A stretch of DNA of 64,000 nucleotides. Origin: JAOPZW01 sp963851295 (GTDB taxonomy: Bacteria; Actinomycetota; Thermoleophilia; Solirubrobacterales; Solirubrobacteraceae). The number at the start of each line of letters is the position of its first letter. Within the stretch, counting starts at the first letter, position 1. The stretch is from the NCBI GenBank assembly GCA_963851295.1, contig CAWKOS010000004.1, forward strand, positions 248,001 through 312,000. Direction: 5' to 3'. Below the pieces are notes generated by a model that worked only from the letters and a program-made list of their open reading frames with translations, did no database searches and was not told the origin of the DNA. The position numbers and the translations under genes are program-made. This document shows, in pieces, positions 43,306-50,979 of the stretch.

Positions 43306-44829
43306 ATGCACGCTCCTCGCTCGCACAAGTTGCGCCTCCCCGGCCATGGCCGCGGCGACAAGCCGCAGTCGCACGCGAAGGTCAGCGGCGACGCTCCCCG
43401 TGCTCGCGGCAAGAGCGCAGGCATGCTCCTGCTCCTCCTTCTGGCTCTCGCCCAGCTCATGGTCATCCTCGACATCTCCGCCGTGAACGTCGCTCTCCCG
43501 GACCTCGCGAAGGACCTCAAGCTCGGCGGCCGCGACCTCGGGTGGACCATCACGAGCTACTCGCTGGTCTTCGGGAGCCTTCTGCTGCTCGGCGGACGCG
43601 CCGCCGACCTGCTCGGTCGCCGCCGCGTCTTCCTCACCGGCCTCGGCGTCTTCACCGTCGCCTCGCTCGCCTCGGCGCTGGCGACAAGCGCAGGGGTCTT
43701 CTTCGCCGCGCGCGCCGGACAGGGGCTCGGTGCGGCGATGCTGTCACCGGCCGCGCTCTCCATCATCACGACCACCTTCCAGGGTCCCGAGCGCGCGAAG
43801 GCGCTCGGCGTCTGGGGTGCCGTGGGCGGCGCCGGCGCCGCCATCGGCGTCCTGCTGGGCGGGACGCTCACCGAGCTCGTCGACTGGCGGGCGATCTTCC
43901 TCATCAACCTGCCCATCGGGATCGGCGTCGCCATGGCCGCGATGAAGGTCGTGCCCGCCGACGTCGCTCGACCGCAATGGCGCGGTCTCGATCTGCGCGG
44001 CGCCGTGGTCGCGACCGCAAGCGTGGCGGCGCTCGTCTATGCCCTCTCGCAAGCCGCCGATGCCGGCTGGACGTCGGTGCAGACGCTCGGCCTAGGCCTC
44101 GCCGGGCTGGCTGGCCTGACCGCGTTCGCGGCCCTCGAGCTGCACACCCGCACGCCCCTGCTCAACATCTCGCGGCTGGGCGAGCGCGGAGTAGGCGGCG
44201 GCTTCGTGATGATGCTGGCCGCGTCCGCGGTCCTGTTCGGCTCGTTCCTGCTGACCTCGATCTATCTGCAGGACGTGCTCGGCACCGGTGCGCTGGAGAC
44301 CGGGCTCGCGTTCCTGCCGATGGCTGTCATCATCGGCCTTGGCGCCCATCTCGGCAGCCACCTCGTCGGCCACGCCGGCCTGCGGATCGCCATGGCAATC
44401 GCATTCGCCCTGGTCGCCGCCGGCATGCTGCTGCTGGCCGGCGCCGACGCAGACGGCGGCTACGTCGGCGATGTCCTGCCGGGCATGCTCGTCGCAGGCC
44501 TGGGCCTCGGGATCGCGCTGGTCTCGGTGGCTCTGTCCGTGCTCACCGGCGCCGCCGACGACGAGGCGGGCATGCTCTCGGGGTTGAACACCACCGGTCA
44601 CGAGATTGGCGGCTCGTTTGGCGTCGCCGTCCTCGTCACCATCGCCACCGGCGCCACCTCCTCTGCGCCGTCAGCCTCGACCGCCGTCCTCGCCAGCGGG
44701 CTCGGTGACGCGTTCATGGTGTCCGGCGCGATCGCGGTCGTCGCCGCCGTCGTCGCCCTGGTCGTGCTGCCCTCGGCGGCGAGCTTCCGGCCGAAGCTGC
44801 GCCTCGCCCCGCGCGTCGCTATCCATTAG
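43306..44829 (+). CDS. MFS multidrug efflux transporter (DHA2/EmrB-QacA type)
   Basis: The product has 507 residues from ATG 43306. It has the 14-helix DHA2 pattern: motif D1 LAQLMVILDISAVNVALPDLA, motif A GGRAADLLGRRRVF, motif C-like GVWGAVGGAGAAIGVLLGG and LTELVDWRAIFLINLPIG, all of the EmrB/QacA group. It is a proton-driven exporter of toxic organic compounds. A His/Lys-rich N-terminal tail of about 35 residues precedes the first helix. The next gene encodes a TetR protein and palindromes cover the promoter, so induction by substrate is likely. Confidence 0.92.
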   Translation: MHAPRSHKLRLPGHGRGDKPQSHAKVSGDAPRARGKSAGMLLLLLLALAQLMVILDISAVNVALPDLAKDLKLGGRDLGWTITSYSLVFGSLLLLGGRAADLLGRRRVFLTGLGVFTVASLASALATSAGVFFAARAGQGLGAAMLSPAALSIITTTFQGPERAKALGVWGAVGGAGAAIGVLLGGTLTELVDWRAIFLINLPIGIGVAMAAMKVVPADVARPQWRGLDLRGAVVATASVAALVYALSQAADAGWTSVQTLGLGLAGLAGLTAFAALELHTRTPLLNISRLGERGVGGGFVMMLAASAVLFGSFLLTSIYLQDVLGTGALETGLAFLPMAVIIGLGAHLGSHLVGHAGLRIAMAIAFALVAAGMLLLAGADADGGYVGDVLPGMLVAGLGLGIALVSVALSVLTGAADDEAGMLSGLNTTGHEIGGSFGVAVLVTIATGATSSAPSASTAVLASGLGDAFMVSGAIAVVAAVVALVVLPSAASFRPKLRLAPRVAIH

Positions 44830-44835
44830 ACGGCG

Positions 44836-45459
44836 ATGCCCGCCTCACATCAGACAGCAGAGGGAGCCCGGCCGCGGCGTCGCGCGGACGCCGAACGCAG
44901 CATCGCGCGCATCCTCGACGCGGCCGTCGACGCGCTCGGAGACGACCAGGAGGCGAGCATGGCCCAGATTGCCCGCCGTGCGGGGGTCGTGCGCGCGACC
45001 ATCTACGTGCACTTCCCGACCCGCGAAGCGCTCCTGGACGCGGTCACCGAGCGCGCGCTCGCCGAAACGGCCGCGGTCATCGCCAACGCCGAACCAGAGC
45101 GCGGCGCACCCGCCGACGCGCTCGCGCGGGTGGTGGCCGCCGCGTGGCGCAAGCTCGGGCGCTATCACGCGCTTGTGGCCATCAACACCAGCACGCTGAC
45201 CCCTGAGCAGCTCCGCCACCGCCACGGTGCAGTGCTCGGGAGGCTGCTCCCGCTCGTAGAACGCGGACAAGCCGAGGGCGCGTTCCGAGCGGACGTGCCC
45301 GCCGGCTGGCATGTCTCGATGTTGATGGCGCTCATTCACGCCGGGAGCGCGGAACTGCGTGCCGGGCGAGTGCCGACCGACCAAGCCGAGGCGGCGTTGG
45401 TGGCTACCGTCCTCGGCGCGGTCGCGAGTCCCGGGCCGCATGGGACCCACATGGCGTAG
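44836..45459 (+). CDS. TetR/AcrR-family repressor of the MFS pump
   Basis: The 207-residue product has a TetR N-terminal domain (about 20-70, IARILDAAVDALG, MAQIARRAGVVRATIYVHFP) and a helical effector domain (about 85-200). It starts 6 bp after the MFS stop, so the pump and regulator are co-transcribed and self-controlled from the palindrome-bearing promoter at 43239. Confidence 0.88.
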   Translation: MPASHQTAEGARPRRRADAERSIARILDAAVDALGDDQEASMAQIARRAGVVRATIYVHFPTREALLDAVTERALAETAAVIANAEPERGAPADALARVVAAAWRKLGRYHALVAINTSTLTPEQLRHRHGAVLGRLLPLVERGQAEGAFRADVPAGWHVSMLMALIHAGSAELRAGRVPTDQAEAALVATVLGAVASPGPHGTHMA

Positions 45460-45491
45460 CCGAGGAAGCCCACCGGTGCGCGCCAAGTCGA

Positions 45492-45515
45492 GGTGGCGGA
45501 CCTTGCACCGCCACC
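45492..45515. terminator. 8-bp hairpin after the MFS-tetR operon
   Basis: GGTGGCGG (45492-45499) and CCGCCACC (45508-45515) are a perfect inverted repeat with an 8-base loop. It lies 32 bp after the tetR stop and 143 bp before the multicopper oxidase gene. It has no T-tract, so it could be a terminator or a binding site for a metal regulator of the downstream gene. Confidence 0.4.
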
Positions 45516-45658
45516 GCTGGCGGGCGTAGGGTCGGCACATGGGCGCCCGCGCGCCCCAAGTACGACCTACCTCGCCGGACTGCCCTTCGCGGGGCGTCCT
45601 CCAGAGCCGTGCATGGCCGACTGGCTACGCCGCGCCCTGAAACCAGCAAGGAGACGTG

Positions 45659-47350
45659 ATGGCCACTTCGGCAAACGAGTTCACGCGCGAGACGGCCGGC
45701 CTGCCGGCAACGTCCGCCACCGCGACCGTCGAGCTCGCGGATGGTGACCGCTTCGCGCTGCGCATCGCGCCGGTGTCCAAGCGCATCGGCGACGCGACGG
45801 TCCGGATGCTCGCCTACAACGGCTCCATCCCCGGCCCGACTTTGCGGGTTCCCCAAGGGTCAGAGCTGCTTGTCGACGTCGAGAACCAGGGCGACATGGA
45901 GGCGACCGTCCACTGGCACGGGCTGCGTCTGGAGAACCGCTTCGATGGCACGCACGAAACCCAGGAGGCCATTCCGGTCGGCGGGCGCTACTCGGCACGC
46001 GTCGCGTTCCCCGACCCAGGCATCTACTGGTACCACCCGCACATTCGGGAGGACTACAACCAGGAGCTGGGGCTGTACGGCAACGTCATCGTCGTCCCAT
46101 CGGACCCCGACTACTGGTCGCCAGTCCACCGTGAGCTCGCGCTGACCCTCGACGACGTGCTCATCGAGGACGGTCAGGTAGCGGCGTTCAGCCCCGACGA
46201 GACGACGTACTCCGCGATGGGGCGTTTCGGCAACGTCCTGCTGGTCGCCGGGGAGCCCGAACTCGCGCTGACTGCCCAAGCCTGCGAAGTCGTGCGCCTG
46301 TATCTGACGAACACCGCCAACACCCGCGTGTTCAAGGTCGCGCTGCCCGGAGCGCGCATGAAGCTCGTCGGCGGCGACAGCGGGCGCTGCGAGCGCGAGC
46401 ATTTCGTCGAAGACGTCGTCTTGGCGCCGTCTGAGCGGGTCGTCGTGGACGTGCTGTTCGAGGCGCCGGGCAAGCTGACACTGGAGCACCGCACACCCGA
46501 CCGGACCTACACGCTGGCGGACGTCACCGTGACGGAGGACGAGGCGACGCCGTCGCTGACCGAGGCGTTCACGGTCCTGCGCACCGACCCCGAGCTCAGC
46601 GCGGAACGAGAGCGGCTCGCACCGCTGGTCGACGCGCCGCCCGACAAGACACTGGCGTTCGTGGCCGAGATGGACATGGGCGAGCCCGATGTTGGCGCCG
46701 ATGGCGCGCTCATCTACACCTGCCCGATGCACCCCGAGGTCGCTGGCGACGAGCCCGGCCGCTGCCCGAGCTGCGGGATGAAGCTCATCGCCGAAGCCGC
46801 ACCGACGGGGTTCGCCTGTCCGATGCACCCCGACGTCACGAGTGGGAGCGCCGACCGCTGCCCGGAGTGCGGCATGAAGCTCATCCCGGCGCGGCTGGTC
46901 CGGTCGGAAGCCGGCGGGCACGGCGGGCACAGCCACGAGGACGCGGGCGGCATCGAGTGGGAAGACGACATGGTCGAGGTCAACAAGCTCACGACACCGG
47001 CCAACATGCGCTGGAAGCTCGTGGATCGCTCCGACGGCGCCGAGAACCACGCGATCGAGTGGCACTTCCGTGTCGGCGACCGCGTGAAGATCCGGCTCGT
47101 CAACGAGATGGACTCCGACCACCCGATGCACCACCCCTTCCACATCCACGGAGCCGGACGGTTCCTCACCCTGGCCCGTGACGGCGTCCTCGAACCGAAC
47201 CTGGTGTGGAGCGACACGGTGCTGGTCCGCACCGGCGAGACCGTGGACATCGTCCTCGAGGTCACGAACGTCGGGCGCTGGATGGCGCACTGCCACATCG
47301 CCGAGCACCACGAGAGCGGCATGATGTTCAGCTTCGATGTGACCGCATGA
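45659..47350 (+). CDS. Multicopper oxidase with two inserted heavy-metal-binding domains
   Basis: The product has 563 residues from ATG 45659 (ribosome site AAGGAG). The first cupredoxin domain has HWHG (85-87) and YHPH (about 125-128). A second cupredoxin domain spans about 160-320. Residues about 353-413 hold two tandem CPMHPEV...CPSCGMKL domains (the metal-binding domain usual in CopA/SilP ATPases and CusB). The last domain gives HPMHHPFHIHG (about 487) and HCHIAEHHESGMM (about 544), completing the type 1 and trinuclear copper ligands. No signal peptide is visible, which is odd for a copper oxidase. Role: probably oxidation of Cu(I) or another metal ion. Confidence 0.85.
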   Translation: MATSANEFTRETAGLPATSATATVELADGDRFALRIAPVSKRIGDATVRMLAYNGSIPGPTLRVPQGSELLVDVENQGDMEATVHWHGLRLENRFDGTHETQEAIPVGGRYSARVAFPDPGIYWYHPHIREDYNQELGLYGNVIVVPSDPDYWSPVHRELALTLDDVLIEDGQVAAFSPDETTYSAMGRFGNVLLVAGEPELALTAQACEVVRLYLTNTANTRVFKVALPGARMKLVGGDSGRCEREHFVEDVVLAPSERVVVDVLFEAPGKLTLEHRTPDRTYTLADVTVTEDEATPSLTEAFTVLRTDPELSAERERLAPLVDAPPDKTLAFVAEMDMGEPDVGADGALIYTCPMHPEVAGDEPGRCPSCGMKLIAEAAPTGFACPMHPDVTSGSADRCPECGMKLIPARLVRSEAGGHGGHSHEDAGGIEWEDDMVEVNKLTTPANMRWKLVDRSDGAENHAIEWHFRVGDRVKIRLVNEMDSDHPMHHPFHIHGAGRFLTLARDGVLEPNLVWSDTVLVRTGETVDIVLEVTNVGRWMAHCHIAEHHESGMMFSFDVTA

Positions 47351-48471
47351 GCGCCGACGGTCCCGGCGCCGCCATGCAGCGCCGGGAGGTGGTCGTCATC
47401 GGCGGTGGCCAGGCGGGCCTGGCCATCGGCTATCTCCTGGCCCAGCAGGACCGCCGGTTCACCATCCTGGAGGCGGCAGGCGAACCCGCGGCCGCGTGGC
47501 GGACCCGCTGGGACTCCCTGAAGCTGTTCACGCCGGTGCGCTACGACAGCCTGCCGGGCCTCACGTTCCCGGGCGACCCCGACAGCTATCCGGGCCGCGA
47601 CGACGTCGTCGCCTACCTCGCGGACTACGCGCGGCGCTTCGAGCTGCCGGTCGAGTTCGACAGTCGCGTCCGGACCGTGCGGCCCGGCGACGGGGGCTTC
47701 CTCGTCGAGCTTGCCGACCGGACCTACGAAGCCGACCAGGTCGTGGTCGCCACCGGGCCGTTTCAGGTGCCGTTCACGCCGGTCATATCCGCTGACCTCA
47801 GCACCGAAGTGGCACAGCTGCACAGCAGCGACTACCGGTCGCCGAGCGACCTTCCACCGGGCGCTGCGCTCGTCGTGGGCGGCGGGAACACCGGGTACCA
47901 AATCGCCGCCGAGCTGGCCCAGTCGCGCGATGTCCACCTCGCGGTCGGCGCGCGCCAGACGCCGCTTCCGCAGCGCATCCTCGGCCAGGACCTCTTCCGC
48001 TACCTCGAGGCGACCGGCCTGATGAACAAGACCGTGACCTCGCGTATCGGTCGGCGGATGAAGGACAGGGAGACGCTCATCGGGTCCAGTCCACGAGGGG
48101 CACGCCGACAGGGCATCAAGATGCTGCCGCGCGCCACCGGCGCCCAGGGCTCCACCGTGACCTTCGCCGACGGCTCCGAGATCGCCGTCGACGCTGTCGT
48201 CTGGGCGACCGGCTTCCGGCTCGACCACTCGTTCGTCGAGCTGCCCGTCTTCGACGCCCGCGGGCAGGTCAAGCACCAGCGCGGCGTCACCGAGCTGCCC
48301 GGTCTGTACTTCCTCGGCCTGCCCTGGCAGCACACGCGCGGATCGGCGCTGCTCGGCTGGGTCAAGGACGACGCTGAGTTCATCGCGCAGCGGATTGGCG
48401 CCTTCGTACGCTCGCACGCCACTTCCGGCGCGTCGTCCACCCAGCTGCTCACAGGTCCACCGGCACGCTGA
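47347..48471 (+). CDS. FAD-dependent monooxygenase / CzcO-like oxidoreductase
   Basis: The 374-residue product overlaps the oxidase stop at ATGA. It has an FAD-binding GGGQAGLAIGYLL, a second dinucleotide site VVGGGNTGYQIAAEL for NAD(P)H and the ATG-motif VWATGFRLDHSF. Its architecture is that of flavin-containing monooxygenase-like proteins annotated as 'involved in K+ transport' or CzcO. These are often found with metal-resistance genes, which fits the copper oxidase upstream. The true substrate is unknown. Confidence 0.85.
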   Translation: MSADGPGAAMQRREVVVIGGGQAGLAIGYLLAQQDRRFTILEAAGEPAAAWRTRWDSLKLFTPVRYDSLPGLTFPGDPDSYPGRDDVVAYLADYARRFELPVEFDSRVRTVRPGDGGFLVELADRTYEADQVVVATGPFQVPFTPVISADLSTEVAQLHSSDYRSPSDLPPGAALVVGGGNTGYQIAAELAQSRDVHLAVGARQTPLPQRILGQDLFRYLEATGLMNKTVTSRIGRRMKDRETLIGSSPRGARRQGIKMLPRATGAQGSTVTFADGSEIAVDAVVWATGFRLDHSFVELPVFDARGQVKHQRGVTELPGLYFLGLPWQHTRGSALLGWVKDDAEFIAQRIGAFVRSHATSGASSTQLLTGPPAR

Positions 48472-48583
48472 CCGCCGCGGCAGCAGCGACGCCACATCGG
48501 TTCGGCCTGCACGTCCGCGCGACAGTCGGCCGGCGTGCTTGTCCCCGCGATTGGCCGCCACACCACCGAACTGAGAGGCCCCA

Positions 48584-49357
48584 ATGAGCCAGCCACGACC
48601 CACCGATCCGATCGGATCCATTGGATGGACCGAACGCACCGGGGGAGTGCTGACCACTCGGGAATGCCTAACACTTGCCCGGCCCCTGCTGCGGGGGGAG
48701 CTCAGCATCCTTGCCGGCCGTCTCGCGATGGTGCTCCGAATGGACTCCGGACGCCGGAGTTCCATCGATCCGGCGAGCCTGGTGCCTCCCGACTCCCCTC
48801 TCGCAAGAGATGCCGAGGTCGCCGCGCAGGACCTCTTGACGCCGGTACTCCTCAACCATTCCAGTCGTGCCTACACGTGGGGCGCGGCCATCGCCGCACT
48901 TCACGGGATCACGTTCGACCGTGAGCTCCTGTACCTGGCTGCAATGTTCCACGACACGGGGATCCCGAGCCCGGTGCCCGACGTCGACTTCACGGTTCGC
49001 AGCGCCGCGCTGGCACGCGAGTTCACCGACAGCCACCACGTGCCTGCCGATATCCGCGAGCTCGTCGCAAACGCGATCGCCATGCACCACACCCCCGGCG
49101 TTGGCCTCGAATCCGGTGCCGAGACCTACCTCCTATCTGCCGGCGCAGCCGTCGATGTGTTCGGCCTACGCAGCAACGAGATACCCAATGCAGTCCGCCA
49201 GAGCGTCGTCCAGGATTACCCGCGGTTGGGCTTCAAGCGGGAGTTCGCCGGGCTTCTCCGAGCCGAGACCAAGCAGGTCCCTCGTGGCCGCGCCTGGTAC
49301 CTGCACCGCTTCGCCATGAGCGACCTGAGCATTCGGCTCGCGCCCTTCCGTGGTTGA
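48584..49357 (+). CDS. HD-domain metal-dependent hydrolase-like protein
   Basis: The 257-residue soluble protein has HD-domain landmarks NHSSRAYTWG (first His), LAAMFHDTGIP (the HD pair) and AIAMHHTPGV (later His residues). The overall layout resembles cyanamide hydratase-like HD proteins, but without enough signal to name the substrate. It is the last gene on the chromosomal side of the tRNA scar. The upstream gap of 112 bp has no clear promoter. Confidence 0.7.
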   Translation: MSQPRPTDPIGSIGWTERTGGVLTTRECLTLARPLLRGELSILAGRLAMVLRMDSGRRSSIDPASLVPPDSPLARDAEVAAQDLLTPVLLNHSSRAYTWGAAIAALHGITFDRELLYLAAMFHDTGIPSPVPDVDFTVRSAALAREFTDSHHVPADIRELVANAIAMHHTPGVGLESGAETYLLSAGAAVDVFGLRSNEIPNAVRQSVVQDYPRLGFKREFAGLLRAETKQVPRGRAWYLHRFAMSDLSIRLAPFRG

Positions 49358-49424
49358 TGCGACGGCAACCGGCAAGGGGTGCGGGCCTCCACTGCCCTCG
49401 AAGGCCACTCCCCTCAAAGGAAGA

Positions 49425-49446
49425 AACCCCCACGTATGCGGGGGTT
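49425..49446 (-). terminator. Intrinsic terminator behind tRNA scar 1
   Basis: On the minus strand AACCCCC and GGGGGTT form a perfect 7-bp stem with an 8-base loop, followed by TTTCTTCC. It lies 8 bp downstream of the tRNA-Ala 3' end, where the tRNA terminator would be, so the scar was copied together with the tRNA's own 3' flank. Related hairpins follow scar 2 (54404-54420) and, weakly, scar 3. Confidence 0.65.
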
Positions 49447-49454
49447 CCTCGCGA

Positions 49455-49496
49455 TGGAGCTAGGGGGACTCGAACCCCCGACCTCCTGGGTGCGAT
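49455..49496 (-). repeat. Attachment-site scar 1: 3' part of a tRNA-Ala(CGC) gene
   Basis: Read on the minus strand this is the anticodon loop (ATCGCAC, anticodon CGC) with the 3' side of its stem, then variable loop AGGTC, T-arm GGGGG-TTCGAGT-CCCCC, acceptor strand TAGCTCC and discriminator A. U70 suits the G3:U70 identity pair of tRNA-Ala. The 5' half (acceptor 5' strand, D-arm) is absent, so this is not a working tRNA. It is shared with scars 2 and 3. Confidence 0.8.
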
Positions 49497-49857
49497 ACCA
49501 CCAGCTCCGCGGCCCGGATCGGCGCAAGACAAGCCCGATTAGCAGGCACTTTTCGACACGGGCGGTCGGCGCGATCAGTATGGATTGGCGTAGATAGTCG
49601 TTGATACCCGTGGAGTCAGGCACTCCTGGCGATTAGTGCCTGAACGGACCTCGCGGGCACACCCGGCTAGACGCGAACGCCCGCGTCCGCCTCGCACAGC
49701 GGATGCGCGTCGGCCCGCGGTCCGGTCGCCTGCGATTCGTCCGCAGTGAGCGCGATCTGGAAGCCGGACGAGAGTGCGCAAGGAGGCACGAGCGATAGCG
49801 GCTCGGCGTGGCGCCCCGCCGGCTCCGTCGCCGTGCTGGCTTGCGGAGCGGCAGTTT
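49497..49857. other. Gene-less left end of island A
   Basis: No convincing coding sequence is seen. The stretch contains a 9-bp inverted repeat TCAGGCACT / AGTGCCTGA (49616-49643, 10-base spacer), which recurs in related form at the other end of the island (54333-54356), and GGCACTTTTCG near 49546 that resembles AGCACTTTTGG beside scar 3. These may be arm sites or remnants of a mobile element. Confidence 0.5.
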
Positions 49858-50212
49858 TCACGTCGACCGTCGCGGGACCTCGACATGGTCCTCCTCGCCG
49901 ATCTGGCGCAGCACACGAGCAGACGCGCCGGCCGCGAGGACACCGGCGGGCAGGTCCCGGGTGACCACCGCACCGGCGGCGACGACGGTGTCCTCGCCGA
50001 TGCTTACACCAGGGCAGACGATCGCGAAGGCGCGGACGAAGCACGCCGGACCTCCCAGCTACGATTCATCCCCGAGAGCTCCGCTCTTGAGAACTCCCGG
50101 GCCGACCTTGGAGATGACTACGGCGTCGGGATCGTGGGGGAGCCAGTGACTCGTAGCGCCTCGAGGGACGAGATGCAGAACGAGTTCACGGCTCGCCACG
50201 CGCAGGGCTGTC
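49858..50212 (-). pseudogene. Decayed hexapeptide-repeat acetyltransferase, C-terminal remnant
   Basis: One minus-strand frame reads CFVRAFAIVCPGVSIGEDTV and VAAGAVVTRDLPAGVLAAG, the final turns of a left-handed beta-helix of the WcaF/maltose O-acetyltransferase type, and stops at 49858-49860. Reading upstream, the same frame continues (HWLPHDPDAVVISKVG) but is broken by TAG near 50069 and again at about 50215. There is no N-terminal part. Such enzymes acetylate sugars in surface polysaccharides. This copy is almost certainly dead. Confidence 0.6.
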
Positions 50213-50979
50213 GCCTAATAGCGCGATCGCACCCGCATCGCGCGCTGGCCGGCAGCGCGAGCTCTGCAGCCTCGCGACCCGCATCGCAGCCGAGACAGCA
50301 CAGCAATGCGTCCAAAACCCGTTCAGAAGGCTGCTGCGGCGTGCCGACGATCTGTCGGAGGGCGCAGTTTTGAGCGAGCGTTATGAACTTCCCTCGCGCA
50401 CGTGACCATGGGTTCGCTTCGCAATCTCCCGACCAACGGCGCGAGGCGCTGCCCGCCCGACTGGGGACCGGCGACGACTTGCGATCCGGAGGCGGTTACG
50501 GTCGAGGTTTTGCCCGACAACGGCCGGCAGTCGCCGATGCAGGACCAAAAGTGGGCTGCGACCTCGCGAGGCTAGAACAAGCCATAGCGACTGACGAACA
50601 AGCGTTCTCACGCTCAAGAGCGAGGACTGCGGGCAGTCCGAGGGTGTTGGCGACGCTTGACAGCTGGGCGGGCAGCATGCGTATCTGGCGGCGCGCGACC
50701 AGTGTCTGGCGGACTTGTCAGACCGGGTGCGCGGCGACGGAAGCGCATCGTCGTGTGGTGGGGCAGCCGGAAACAGCGGACGCTTTCACTGACCCGTGTC
50801 GACTTGGTCGACGCGGCGGCGTGCACAGTCCGAGGCTTTGCATGGCAGTACTCGACTCGTCTCGGCCGCGCCCTGCCGGGTCCGATACGGGCGAGATCAC
50901 CCTGACGTCGATCAGGCGGGGCAAGTAGTCCTCTCTCGACAGCGGGAGTCGCGACACTACAACGACATGAGGTGATCCG
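50213..50979. other. About 770 bp without a recognisable gene
   Basis: Open frames exist on both strands but their products are Arg/Ser-rich, lack any known motif, and overlap each other, so I do not call them. A palindrome GTCGAC-TTG-GTCGAC lies at 50798-50812. A strong ribosome site, GAGGTGAT, ends the stretch just before ATG 50980. The region may hold decayed mobile-element DNA and the promoter of the large gene. Confidence 0.45.

Noticed and set aside
49455..49496. Functional tRNA-Ala gene
   Set aside because: The 5' acceptor strand and D-arm are absent at all three copies, so no complete cloverleaf can form.
50383..50928. 181-residue plus-strand frame in island A
   Set aside because: No motif, odd composition, overlaps equally long minus-strand frames; not supported as a gene.
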